A stretch of DNA of 64,000 nucleotides from Flectobacillus rivi (lineage in GTDB: Bacteria > Bacteroidota > Bacteroidia > Cytophagales > Spirosomataceae). Made by a program: the position numbers and the translations under genes. The stretch covers positions 62,001 through 126,000 of the forward strand of contig NZ_JASHIE010000002.1 of the NCBI RefSeq assembly GCF_030056655.1. The letters are read 5' to 3'. Position 1 is the first letter of the stretch, and every line of letters begins with the position of its first letter. The notes below the pieces were generated by a model. The model was not told the DNA's origin, ran no database searches, and worked only from the letters and a program-made list of their open reading frames with translations. Of this stretch, positions 8,945 to 16,954 are shown piece by piece.

Positions 8945-9316
8945 CAATTGCGTACCTTGCTTTACACTCTTAGATGAAGTATTGAGTAGCTTTCTTTTCT
9001 TCATAACGCATAATCTGATGATTCATGATTTGCAAGAATTTGAAAAGTTTTCACTCTTTATGGATAAAAAAGCAAGCACATTAAGGTTTTGAATCCAAAA
9101 GATACAGGGTTCACAGATTTTTTTTACAGAATTAGGCACTCAAGTATCATTTTTTGATGGATTTATTTTTATTTGGTACGTTCCTTTAAAAATCATCTCA
9201 TAAAAATTGCATTTAATCTATAAATAACACAGTTTCGTATCCTGATTTACCCTGAGGTATTTACCCGTAAAAATTGGATTTAGCAGGGATAAGAAACATA
9301 CAACAGTATTATTAAA
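8945..9316. other. AT-rich gap between divergent OmpA-like gene and pth
   Basis: About 370 bases with several T or A runs. No reading frame, strong hairpin or repeat family member was found. It should hold the pth promoter but no convincing -33/-7 pair is visible. Confidence 0.4.
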
Positions 9317-9877
9317 ATGAAATATTTAATTGTTGGCTTAGGAAATATCGGCCCAGAATACTTATTCACTCGTCATAATATCGGCTTTATGGTCATCGAC
9401 AAATTAGCCAATACCCATGAAGTAAAATACGATATGAGCCGTCTTGCCTACCATACCGAATTCAGACATAAAGGTAAACAAATTCACCTATTGAAGCCCA
9501 CTACTTATATGAACCTAAGTGGAAAAGCGGTAAACTATTGGCTAAAAGACCTAAAAATAGAACCTGAGAATCTTCTAGTTATTACAGATGACATTGCTTT
9601 ACCTTATGGAAAAATGCGTTTAAAAACCAAAGGCTCACACGGTGGACACAATGGTTTGAGAAACATTGAAGAGCTATTAGGTACACAACAATACAGCCGT
9701 TTGCGTATCGGTGTTGGGAGTGATTTTTCGAAGGGTCGACAAGCTGATTATGTATTAGGTAATTTTACGGATGAAGAAACAAGCTTTTTACCCGAGCATC
9801 TTGATAGAGCAAGTGAAATAGTACTTTCATTTTGTACTCAAGGCGTAAATCAAACGATGAACAAATACAATCAGTAA
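9317..9877 (+). CDS. pth: Peptidyl-tRNA hydrolase
   Basis: Cleaves peptidyl-tRNA that drops off ribosomes, recycling tRNA; cytosolic and essential in most bacteria. 186 residues, the usual length. The N-terminus YLIVGLGNIGPEYLFTRHN carries catalytic His20; PTTYMNLSG supplies Asn66, DD at 91-92 supplies the catalytic Asp, and KGSHGGHNGLRN with Asn112 is the tRNA-contacting motif. The ATG at 9317 gives the canonical beginning. It stands alone: a 400-base gap precedes it and a 1.26-kb gene-free region follows. Confidence 0.97.
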   Translation: MKYLIVGLGNIGPEYLFTRHNIGFMVIDKLANTHEVKYDMSRLAYHTEFRHKGKQIHLLKPTTYMNLSGKAVNYWLKDLKIEPENLLVITDDIALPYGKMRLKTKGSHGGHNGLRNIEELLGTQQYSRLRIGVGSDFSKGRQADYVLGNFTDEETSFLPEHLDRASEIVLSFCTQGVNQTMNKYNQ

Positions 9878-10370
9878 TTGTATTTTTTAAAGAATTTTTC
9901 TATTTTCTCAAAAAGATACAATCAGAATATTCCAATAGTAATTTGCACAATTAACAAAATATTATTTTGGTATGCTTACCGACAATTACATCTTATACCC
10001 AACTATTCACTGATTTTGAAATAGTTATGACATAGTTAGCTTCGTAAATTGAAAAAAAACATTTGGAGAATTAAAAAACTTTGCAGAAATTTGCATCATA
10101 GAACAACAGCAAAATAATTTGTACAAATCAACGATTAAACAAATTATTAAAAATGCGAAAGGTGACATAAAAAAGTTACAGGCGTCAAAAAATCAGTATG
10201 TAAATTATTACTAGAAAAATAGAACCAAACAGTGTCATTTTTCGTTTATTTTATAAGTAAAAATACTGAAAATAAAACTTGTTGTTGTGCCTTACAAAAC
10301 CCATTTTGGAAAGGTTTTTGTAACAGTTAAAAGTAAGAAATTCGTAAGTCGATTATAGACTCAAAAATAT
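9878..10370. other. AT-rich gene-free DNA upstream of the repeat-terminator array
   Basis: About 490 bases. ATTGTATTTTTT near 9877 and AAAAAGATACAAT near 9913 form a weak imperfect stem after pth. Nothing else is recognisable: no frame above 30 codons with protein-like composition, no tRNA. The base composition is very AT-rich compared with the array that follows. Confidence 0.4.
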
Positions 10371-10440
10371 TTTTTTCATAGTTAAATAGGTTTAGAGGTA
10401 AGACGAGAAAGGGCGTTTTCAATGGAGACGCCACTTTTTA
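10371..10440 (+). ncRNA. Repeat-terminator unit 1 (candidate small RNA)
   Basis: First of four units. The conserved element TTTTCATAGTTAAATAGG + TTTAGAGGTAAGACG (10373-10405) is followed within a few bases by a hairpin, GGCGTTTTC/GGAGACGCC with U-G wobbles and an AAT loop, then TTTTT (10435-10439). The architecture is that of a roughly 65-nt RNA ending in its own intrinsic terminator. Upstream, no confident promoter is visible. Confidence 0.5.
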
Positions 10441-10485
10441 ATTCTCCTCCAAAAGCTATTCAAAGATTTTGGCGAAAAGCCACCG

Positions 10486-10557
10486 TTTTTTTCATAGTTA
10501 AATAGGTTTAGAGGTAAGACGGGAAAGGGCGTCTTCAATGAAGGCGCCACTTTTTAA
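10486..10557 (+). ncRNA. Repeat-terminator unit 2 (candidate small RNA)
   Basis: The conserved element is identical to unit 1 over more than 30 bases (10488-10521). Its hairpin is GGCGTCTTC/GAAGGCGCC with an AAT loop, then CACTTTTT. Unit 1 and 2 hairpins differ at positions that keep pairing (TTTTC/GGAGA versus TCTTC/GAAGG), which favours selection on the structure. A small hairpin TGGCGAAAAGCCA lies just upstream at 10470-10482. Confidence 0.5.
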
Positions 10558-10646
10558 AAATATTTACACTCAAAGTCGATTAGGTAGTAGCGAATGGGCA
10601 GATGGTTGCGATAAAGAGTTTTTGATTTTGTAAAAAGGTGCAGTTA

Positions 10647-10717
10647 TTTTTCATAGTTAAATAGGTTTAGAGGTAAGATTTGAAAGGACATGGCTATTGG
10701 CTTCGTCCTTTTTTTGT
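10647..10717 (+). ncRNA. Repeat-terminator unit 3 (candidate small RNA)
   Basis: The conserved element (10647-10678) matches units 1 and 2 through GAGGTAAGA. The following hairpin has a different sequence, AAAGGAC/GTCCTTT around a 15-base loop, and ends in seven T. TGATTTTG at 10623-10630 is a one-mismatch -7 box upstream. Confidence 0.5.
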
Positions 10718-10888
10718 TTTTATTCCCTTTAGTTTTACTCCATTTATTCGCAAAAAATATGACTTCATACCCAAAAAATATGTATATACATCAATTTTTC
10801 AAAACTCATCAAAAATCTGCCCTTTGTATCAAATCGACACAATAAAAAAAATTTGTACAATTCTTAGTAAATTCCAATCGTTAGGTAT

Positions 10889-10896
10889 ATATTTGT
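10889..10896 (+). promoter_or_regulatory. Candidate -7 box (TATATTTG) for unit 4
   Basis: TATATTTG is an exact TAnnTTTG match. Transcription would begin about 6-7 bases downstream, exactly where the conserved element of unit 4 begins (10902). No clear -33 element. Confidence 0.4.
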
Positions 10897-10901
10897 ATCA
10901 A

Positions 10902-10972
10902 TTTTCATAGTTAAATAGGTTTAGAGGTTAAACAGATAAGGGCGGGAGCTTCTCCTGTCCTTATTTTTATTA
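10902..10972 (+). ncRNA. Repeat-terminator unit 4 (candidate small RNA)
   Basis: The conserved element (10902-10930) is kept through TTTAGAGGT, then diverges (TAAAC instead of AAGAC). The terminator is the strongest of the four: ATAAGGGCGGGAG pairs with CTCCTGTCCTTAT through wobble pairs around a CTT loop, followed by TTTTATT. Only the first 28 or so bases are strictly conserved in all four units. Confidence 0.5.
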
Positions 10973-11088
10973 TACATTCTACATACTTCACAATTTGCAG
11001 ACATATATGCAAATTATGCTAAGTCATGAATTTGACGGCTCAACAATTCATATTCCAATCTTTTGAATATCAAGAACTTTCCGTAAAA

Positions 11089-11123
11089 GCAAAAAAAAAT
11101 CTGCCACTTTCGTAGCAGATTTT
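11089..11123 (-). terminator. Intrinsic terminator of kduI
   Basis: Read leftwards: AAATCTGCTAC-GAAA-GTGGCAGATTT, an 11-bp stem with one U-G pair closed by a GAAA tetraloop, then at least eight T. It begins 18 bases after the kduI stop. Confidence 0.9.
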
Positions 11124-11141
11124 GAAAGACTTTTCTTGCAA

Positions 11142-11972
11142 TTATCGTAAGTCTGAAATCGCAGCAAAATCCATATCGGTAAAGTCAAGGTTTTCGCCAG
11201 CCATACCCCAAATAAATGAGTAATTAGTAGTACCCGCTCCTGAGTGAATAGACCAAGGTGGCGATACAATTGCTTGATGGTTGGCTACTAGCATGTGACG
11301 TGTTTCTTGTGGCTGTCCCATAAAATGGAAAACACGGTGCTCTTGTGGAACATCAAAGTACAAATACGCTTCCATACGACGATCATGCACGTGCGACGGC
11401 ATAGTATTCCAAACACTACCTTTGTTCAATACAGTAAGCCCCATTACGACCTGACAGCTCTGTAAACCATCTTTGTGGATATACTTATAAATCGTACGCT
11501 CGTTTGAAGTTTCTAAGCTACCTAAAGCTACTGGAGAAGCCTCCTCTTTCGATAGTTTACTTGTAGGATATACTTGATGTGCTGGAGCCGACAAAATAAA
11601 GAAATTGGCAGGAGCAGTAGCATCTGCACTTTTGAAGGTTACCTTCTGAGAGCCTTTACCAATGTATAAGCAATCCAATTTTGACAATGCAAATACCTGA
11701 CCGTCCACTTCGATTGAACCATCACCACCTACGTTGATGATACCAGCTTCTCTTCTTTCAAAAAAGTAAGTCGATTTTAGGTTATCATACGTTGGTAATT
11801 CCAATGCTTGTTCTACAGGCATTGCTCCCCCAATAATCACACGGTCGTAGTGCGTATAAACGAGCTGAATAGTATCAGCAACGAAGTTTTTCTCTACTAA
11901 AAAATTGTTTCTTAACGCTTGTGTATCGAAGCCCTTTGCCTCATTTGGGCTGATGGCATGAAGAATTTGCAT
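11142..11972 (-). CDS. kduI: 5-dehydro-4-deoxy-D-glucuronate isomerase
   Basis: Isomerises 5-keto-4-deoxyuronate to 2,5-diketo-3-deoxygluconate in breakdown of pectin and other uronate polymers (KdgR-type pathway). 276 residues, normal length. The cupin zinc ligands are seen as H194-x-H196-x4-E201 in MPSHVHDRRMEAYLYF and H243 in SIHSGAGT, the family's ligand set. Other hallmarks are RREAGIINVGG and WNTMPSH. The usual partner kduD and any polysaccharide lyase are absent nearby, so the gene is an orphan here. A LacI-type palindrome sits 260 bases upstream. Confidence 0.95.
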   Translation of the reverse strand: MQILHAISPNEAKGFDTQALRNNFLVEKNFVADTIQLVYTHYDRVIIGGAMPVEQALELPTYDNLKSTYFFERREAGIINVGGDGSIEVDGQVFALSKLDCLYIGKGSQKVTFKSADATAPANFFILSAPAHQVYPTSKLSKEEASPVALGSLETSNERTIYKYIHKDGLQSCQVVMGLTVLNKGSVWNTMPSHVHDRRMEAYLYFDVPQEHRVFHFMGQPQETRHMLVANHQAIVSPPWSIHSGAGTTNYSFIWGMAGENLDFTDMDFAAISDLR

Positions 11973-12230
11973 ATTACTTATTTGGTTTTAATAGACTAAG
12001 AGAATCCTTCTTCAAAAAGAATCTTGCCTTCTAAATCTACTTAGAAAGGCTAAAAGATTATTTTGAAAGAAAAACTCCGTACAATCATTTTATTTAAAAA
12101 GTACAATTTTAAGAAATCAGTTTATTGAAGAGTATTCATTCAATATAAGATATATTATGACTGATTGTGAAACGAATCTAAAAGGTTTTCAAACTTTCTC
12201 TTAGTATCTGAAAGAGTTTTTTTGTGCAAT

Positions 12231-12244
12231 CGTTACCGTAAACG
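12231..12244. promoter_or_regulatory. LacI-type operator-like palindrome
   Basis: CGTTACC-GTAAACG is a 14-bp imperfect palindrome with a central CpG, the shape bound by LacI-family regulators, which often control uronate genes. It is about 260 bases upstream of leftward kduI. The rest of the 520-base gap (11973-12427) shows only AT-rich DNA. Confidence 0.3.
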
Positions 12245-12427
12245 TTATCAAGTCGAACCTGCATCCTATTTTTAGCATACTCCACCCCTATTCTATTCAC
12301 TTACCGATTCCGTTATTGGACAAGTAATGTTCTTTTCTAAATGGATATCATAGTTTGGTTACAATCTCAAATAAGTACCATTTATCGTCCCATAACAACT
12401 GACGATAATCACCCTTTTTCATACAAA

Positions 12428-12469
12428 ATACAAAAGGGTTACCTCTGTAGAGAGATAACCCTTTTGTAT
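12428..12469 (-). terminator. Terminator of metG
   Basis: ATACAAAAGGGTTA (12428-12441) and TAACCCTTTTGTAT (12456-12469) form a perfect 14-bp stem; the loop can extend pairing through CTCT/AGAG. Read leftwards it follows the metG stop by 24 bases and is followed by a T-rich stretch. Confidence 0.85.
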
Positions 12470-12492
12470 GATTAGCTATTGGTAAGAATCTT

Positions 12493-14526
12493 CTAGTTGA
12501 TAGAAGCTCCACTCCAAACGTCTTTTGAAGGATGTAAGAAAGCCAAAGAACCATCTTTGTCTTCCGCCATCAAAATCATCCCTTCAGATACCATTCCCAT
12601 CATTGGGCGAGGTGCTAGGTTAGCCAAGAAAGTTACTTGCTTGCCAATTACATCTTCTGGAGAGAAATGCTCTGCAATACCACTCAAAATGGTGCGTTGC
12701 TTAAGCCCATCGTTCACTGTCAACTTCAATAGTTTCTTCGATTTTGCTACTTTCTCTGCGGCGTCGATTGTACCGATACGCAAATCCATTTTCGCAAAGT
12801 CATCGTACTGAATTGTATCTTTGATAGCCGAAACTTCTTTTCCTGCTAATTCATTCATTTTTTTAGCGTCTTGTAATTTTTGAATCTGTGCTTGAACAGT
12901 TGTGTCCTCAATTTTATCGAACAACAAACCAATTGACTCAATTGGACTTCCTGCTGTTAATAAATCCGCATTTCCTGCATCTGACCAGTTCAATCCAGAT
13001 AATCCTAAGCCAGTGCTTAATTTAGCCGCCGTAAAAGGCATAAATGGCTCAGAAACGATTGATAAAGTTGCAGCAATTTGCAAACCGATATTCAAAATTG
13101 TACCTGTGCGTTCAACATCATTTTTGATTACCTTCCAAGGCTCGGTATCTGCTAAGTATTTATTACCCAAACGTGCCACATCCATCACTAAAGCCAAAGC
13201 CTCACGGAATTTGTAGTTTGCGATAGCATCACCAATTTTATTTGGCAACTCAGCCAAAGTATCTAATGTCTGACGGTCAAAATCAGTCAACTCGCCACGT
13301 GCAGGGATTTTTGAATCAAAATTCTTTTGCGTCAACACAAAGGCACGGTTAACAAAGTTTCCAAGAATACCTACCAATTCAGAGTTATTACGTGTTTGGA
13401 AATCTCCCCAAGTAAAGTCTGAATCTTTTGTTTCAGGAGCAGATGCCGCCAAGGCATATCGCAATACGTCTTGCTTGCCTTCAAACTCACGAAGGTACTC
13501 ATGCAACCATACCGCCCAGTTACGTGAAGTTGAGATTTTATCACCTTCTAGGTTCATAAACTCGTTAGCTGGTACGTTATCAGCCAAAATAAAGCGACCA
13601 TCAGCCATACACATGGCAGGGAAAATCAAGCAGTGGAAAACGATATTGTCTTTACCAATAAAGTTTACCAAGCGAGTTTCAGGGTCTTGCCAATATTTTT
13701 GCCATTCGTCTGTCAATTCTTTGGTCATTGAGATATAACCAATCGGCGCATCAAACCATACATACAGCACTTTACCGTCTGTATCAGGAAGTGGTACTTT
13801 TACACCCCAATCCAAGTCACGGGTCATAGCGCGAGGACGCAGACCGTCGTTTAACCAAGATTTTACTTGACCCAATACATTGGTTTTCCATTCTGGATGA
13901 CTAGCAATATATTCCTCCAAAGCTGGTTGCATTTTGTCTAATGGCAAATACCAGTTTTTGGTTGGTTTCATCACAGGTTTTTCACCACTCAAAGCTGAGC
14001 GAGGATTAATCAACTCAGTTGGAGATAGTGTTGAACCACATTTTTCGCACTGATCGCCATAGGCATTTTCATTGCTACATTTTGGACAAGTACCTATGAT
14101 ATAGCGGTCAGCCAAAAAGGTTTGAGCTTTTTCATCAAAATACTGTTCTGTAACTTCCTCAACAAATTGACCTTTGTCGTACAAATTTTTGAACATCTCT
14201 TGAGAAGTCTCATGGTGTACTTTGTTTGAAGTACGAGAATAAATATCAAAAGAAATCCCAAATTCCTCGAAAGAGTCTTTGATAATATTATAGTATTTAT
14301 CAACCACTTCTTGTGGTGTAATACCTTCTTTTTTAGCTTTAATCGTAATAGGAACACCATGCTCGTCGGTTCCAGAAACGAATTTTACATCGTGACCTAT
14401 CGAACGCAAGTATCTTACGTAAATATCTGCTGGCAAATAACAGCCTGCAATATGCCCAATATGGATGGGTCCATTGGCATAAATTAAGGCGGCTGTTACG
14501 GTTGTTCTTTTAAATTGCTTTGTCAT
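12493..14526 (-). CDS. metG: Methionine-tRNA ligase (with C-terminal tRNA-binding domain)
   Basis: Class I aminoacyl-tRNA synthetase charging tRNA-Met; 677 residues, typical of the long dimeric form. HIGH is H22-IGH25 in PIHIGHIAGCY; the KMSKS loop reads KISTS in GDKISTSRNW, a common variant. The knuckle CPKC...CEKC binds zinc, as in MetG1-type enzymes. The last 110 residues (from DFAKMDLRIGTI) are the OB-fold EMAP/Trbp111-like tRNA-binding domain. The gene is monocistronic with its own terminator; TAATTTTG on the minus strand at 14582-14589 is a likely -7 box. Confidence 0.97.
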   Translation of the reverse strand: MTKQFKRTTVTAALIYANGPIHIGHIAGCYLPADIYVRYLRSIGHDVKFVSGTDEHGVPITIKAKKEGITPQEVVDKYYNIIKDSFEEFGISFDIYSRTSNKVHHETSQEMFKNLYDKGQFVEEVTEQYFDEKAQTFLADRYIIGTCPKCSNENAYGDQCEKCGSTLSPTELINPRSALSGEKPVMKPTKNWYLPLDKMQPALEEYIASHPEWKTNVLGQVKSWLNDGLRPRAMTRDLDWGVKVPLPDTDGKVLYVWFDAPIGYISMTKELTDEWQKYWQDPETRLVNFIGKDNIVFHCLIFPAMCMADGRFILADNVPANEFMNLEGDKISTSRNWAVWLHEYLREFEGKQDVLRYALAASAPETKDSDFTWGDFQTRNNSELVGILGNFVNRAFVLTQKNFDSKIPARGELTDFDRQTLDTLAELPNKIGDAIANYKFREALALVMDVARLGNKYLADTEPWKVIKNDVERTGTILNIGLQIAATLSIVSEPFMPFTAAKLSTGLGLSGLNWSDAGNADLLTAGSPIESIGLLFDKIEDTTVQAQIQKLQDAKKMNELAGKEVSAIKDTIQYDDFAKMDLRIGTIDAAEKVAKSKKLLKLTVNDGLKQRTILSGIAEHFSPEDVIGKQVTFLANLAPRPMMGMVSEGMILMAEDKDGSLAFLHPSKDVWSGASIN

Positions 14527-14604
14527 TATATAAACGGAAGAGTATCTATCTCTTCTTAAGTTTTAGGTCAAAAATTTAGGGCAAAATTACGAATAATTTA
14601 CACG

Positions 14605-14741
14605 CTATATGCCGTAGGCGTTAGGCAAAATAAGATTTAAGTGGTCTGGCAATAGGCATTAGGCAAATAGTTTTTAGATAACCACAGATTTATATTACTG
14701 AATGCCGATAGCTGAAAGCCGACTGCCTAATATGCCATGCA
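14605..14741. repeat. Degenerate GCCGTAGGCGTTAGGC-family repeat cluster
   Basis: Contains GCCGTAGGCGTTAGGCAAAA at 14611-14630, found again exactly at 33982-34001, then the related GGCAATAGGCATTAGGCAAA (14648-14667) and, inverted, GAATGCCGATAGCTGAAAGC (14700-14719), whose counterpart begins near 63308. The arms are partly inverted to each other so the RNA could fold. See the findings for the family. Confidence 0.6.
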
Positions 14742-14748
14742 CTCATAT

Positions 14749-16386
14749 TTACGCCTTTCTTTCAATGTCTCTTAAGTTCTCCATTTTCTTATTTCTCAAG
14801 AAACCATTAATATCCTCCAAATGCTCTTTTACTCGTTTGTTGCCAAATTCGAAAACTTTGGTAGCCAAGCCATCTAAGAAATCACGGTCGTGAGAAATTA
14901 AGATAATTGTACCTTCAAATGCCTTAAGAGCTTCTTTCAAAATATCCTTGGTTTTAAGGTCAAGGTGGTTGGTAGGTTCATCCAGAATCAACAAGTTTAC
15001 TGGCTCTAACAACAACTTAATCATAGCCAAACGAGTTCTTTCTCCTCCTGAAAGTACTTTTACTTTCTTCTCGATAGCGTCGCCACTAAACATAAATGCA
15101 CCGAGGATATCCTTGATTTTGGTACGAATCTCTCCTACCGCAATATTATCAATCGTTTGAAACACTGATAATTCTCCATCCAATAAAGCCGCTTGGTTCT
15201 GAGCAAAATAACCAATCATCGAGTTATGACCGATTTTCAAATCACCTTCGTGTTCGATTTCGTTCATAATTGCTTTGACGAAAGTTGATTTACCTTCCCC
15301 ATTTTTCCCTACAAATGCTACTTTTTCGCCTCTTTCGATGGTCATCGAAACATCTTTGAATACCAAATAGTCGTCATAGCTTTTCGCAACACCCTCTGCA
15401 ATTACAGGATAGTTACCAGAACGCGGTGCTGGAGGGAATTTCAAGTTCAACGCTGATGTATCTACTTCATCAACCTGAACAATATCCAATTTCTCCAACA
15501 TCTTCACACGTGATTGTACCTGTAAAGTTTTTGAATATGTACCTTTAAAACGTTCGATAAACTCTGTCGTTTCAGCAATCATTTTTTGCTGTTCATTAAA
15601 CGCTTTTTGTTGTTGCTCCAAACGCTCTTTACGCAATTGTTGGTATTGAGTATAATTTACTTTATAGTCATAAATTTTACCCATTGTCAACTCAATGGTA
15701 CGGTTGGTGATATTATCGACAAACGCTCTATCGTGAGAAATTACGATTACCGCTTTGGCGCTATTCAACAAAAAGTCCTCAAGCCATTGAATCGACTCGA
15801 TGTCCATGTGGTTGGTTGGCTCATCTAGCAAAATCAAATCAGGATTTTGGAGTAAAATTTTTGCCAACTCAATACGCATACGCCAGCCACCACTAAATTC
15901 GCTAGTTTGGCGTTGAAAATCTGAACGAAGGAATCCTAAGCCCAACAAGATTTTTTCAACCTCCGCATCATAATTGATTTCTTCGATAGAGTAATATTTT
16001 TCACTAACCTCCGAAACACGCTCGATAATCGCCATGTATTCGTCAGATTCGTAATCAGTGCGAGTTTCGAGTTGGTGATTTAGCTCATCGATTTCGGCCT
16101 TCATACTCAACACATTTGAAAATGCTTTTGAAGTTTCTTCAAATACCGTTGAGTTATCTTCCGTCAACAAATGTTGAGGCAAATAAGCGATAACAGCATC
16201 AGCTGGCTTCGAGATTTTACCACGCGTTGGCTTGTCAACACCCGCAATAATTTTCAACAAAGTGGATTTACCTGCTCCGTTTTTGCCCATCAAGGCGATT
16301 TTATCTTTTTCGTTGACGTTGAATGTTACATCACCAAATAGCGCACGACCGCCAAACTCTACTGTTACGTTATCTACAGAAATCAT
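14749..16386 (-). CDS. ABC-F family ribosome-associated ATPase
   Basis: 545 residues with two ABC cassettes and no membrane segments, the definition of ABC-F proteins (EttA, Uup, YbiT, YheS), which act at the ribosomal E site and regulate or rescue translation. Cassette 1: GKNGAGKST, signature SGGWRMRIELAKIL, Walker B LILLDEPTNHMD. Cassette 2: GKNGEGKST, LSGGERTRLAMIKLLL, LLILDEPTNHLD. Between them lies the basic, coiled-coil P-site tRNA interaction motif region (QQLRKERLEQQQKAFNEQQK). Length and layout are nearest to YbiT, but I would not assign the ortholog. It has a TATCTTTG -7 box on the minus strand at 16464-16471. Confidence 0.9.
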   Translation of the reverse strand: MISVDNVTVEFGGRALFGDVTFNVNEKDKIALMGKNGAGKSTLLKIIAGVDKPTRGKISKPADAVIAYLPQHLLTEDNSTVFEETSKAFSNVLSMKAEIDELNHQLETRTDYESDEYMAIIERVSEVSEKYYSIEEINYDAEVEKILLGLGFLRSDFQRQTSEFSGGWRMRIELAKILLQNPDLILLDEPTNHMDIESIQWLEDFLLNSAKAVIVISHDRAFVDNITNRTIELTMGKIYDYKVNYTQYQQLRKERLEQQQKAFNEQQKMIAETTEFIERFKGTYSKTLQVQSRVKMLEKLDIVQVDEVDTSALNLKFPPAPRSGNYPVIAEGVAKSYDDYLVFKDVSMTIERGEKVAFVGKNGEGKSTFVKAIMNEIEHEGDLKIGHNSMIGYFAQNQAALLDGELSVFQTIDNIAVGEIRTKIKDILGAFMFSGDAIEKKVKVLSGGERTRLAMIKLLLEPVNLLILDEPTNHLDLKTKDILKEALKAFEGTIILISHDRDFLDGLATKVFEFGNKRVKEHLEDINGFLRNKKMENLRDIERKA

Positions 16387-16463
16387 ATATAAAAAATAGC
16401 CCGTTTTCGTTTTTTGCTATTACCTTTTGAAGTTGTTATGTGTATCGAGAAAATTCTAGCACA

Positions 16464-16471
16464 CAAAGATA
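16464..16471 (-). promoter_or_regulatory. -7 box for the ABC-F gene
   Basis: TATCTTTG on the minus strand, an exact TAnnTTTG match, about 78 bases before the ATG. No confident -33. Confidence 0.4.
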
Positions 16472-16594
16472 AGGCTGATTTATGAATTCTTTGGGAGAAA
16501 AGACTTCCGAATTGAAAGTATTCTTTTGAGGGTTGATTTATGAGCCTACTACGTAACGGTTCTGAAAAAGCGTAGGTTTGTTTGATAAAAACCC

Positions 16595-16625
16595 TTGACA
16601 ATCAAATTGGAAATACTTATCTTTG
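16595..16625 (+). promoter_or_regulatory. rpsU promoter
   Basis: TTG(ACA) at 16595 and TATCTTTG at 16618-16625 are separated by exactly 20 bases, a full match to the Bacteroidota sigma-A form. Start of transcription would be near 16631, 34 bases before the rpsU ATG. Confidence 0.7.
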
Positions 16626-16664
16626 CACCTCAATTATCATTAAGGCAATAAACAAACAAACAAT

Positions 16665-16859
16665 ATGCTGATTATCAACGTAAAAGAAAACGAGTCAATC
16701 GACAAAGCTCTTAAAAGATTCAAGAAAAAATTCGAAAAAACTGGTGTAGTTAAAGAACTTCGTAGACGTATGGCATTCGAAAAGCCATCTGTTGAGCGTC
16801 GTACTGAAGTAATTCGTGCTTCATACAAGCAAAAAATGTACGGTAACTTAGAGTCTTAA
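16665..16859 (+). CDS. rpsU: 30S ribosomal protein S21
   Basis: Small subunit protein sitting near the mRNA 5' region and anti-Shine-Dalgarno helix. 64 residues, basic, with the S21 pattern NESIDKALKRFKKKFEKTGV, the RRRMAFEKPSVERR core and a short tail. It is followed after 95 bases by xerC, the same order as in many Bacteroidota genomes. A clear promoter is present 40 bases upstream. No terminator is seen between rpsU and xerC, so some read-through into xerC is likely. Confidence 0.96.
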   Translation: MLIINVKENESIDKALKRFKKKFEKTGVVKELRRRMAFEKPSVERRTEVIRASYKQKMYGNLES

Positions 16860-16941
16860 TTAACGTTTGATTTCATTTCATAATGTTATCATTTAATCGC
16901 GAATTAAGCCGATAACCGTTCAGCATTCATAAAAAATTGAC

Positions 16942-16949
16942 TATCTTTA
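16942..16949 (+). promoter_or_regulatory. Candidate leaderless promoter box before xerC
   Basis: TATCTTTA (one base off TAnnTTTG) ends 5 bases before the xerC ATG at 16955, so a start at the normal spacing would give an mRNA with almost no leader. The same arrangement is seen before the epimerase gene at 35154. Confidence 0.35.
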
Positions 16950-16954
16950 GAATC

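Noticed and set aside
10680..10910. 76-codon rightward frame in the array
   Set aside because: Starts inside the third unit's terminator and is AT-driven (Phe, Ile, Lys, Tyr); it crosses the hairpin.
10371..10972. CRISPR-like array
   Set aside because: Only four copies with irregular spacing (115, 161, 255 bases), and each repeat is followed by a hairpin terminator; no cas genes in the window.
11048..11269. 73-codon leftward frame overlapping the end of kduI
   Set aside because: Overlaps kduI in another frame and crosses its terminator.
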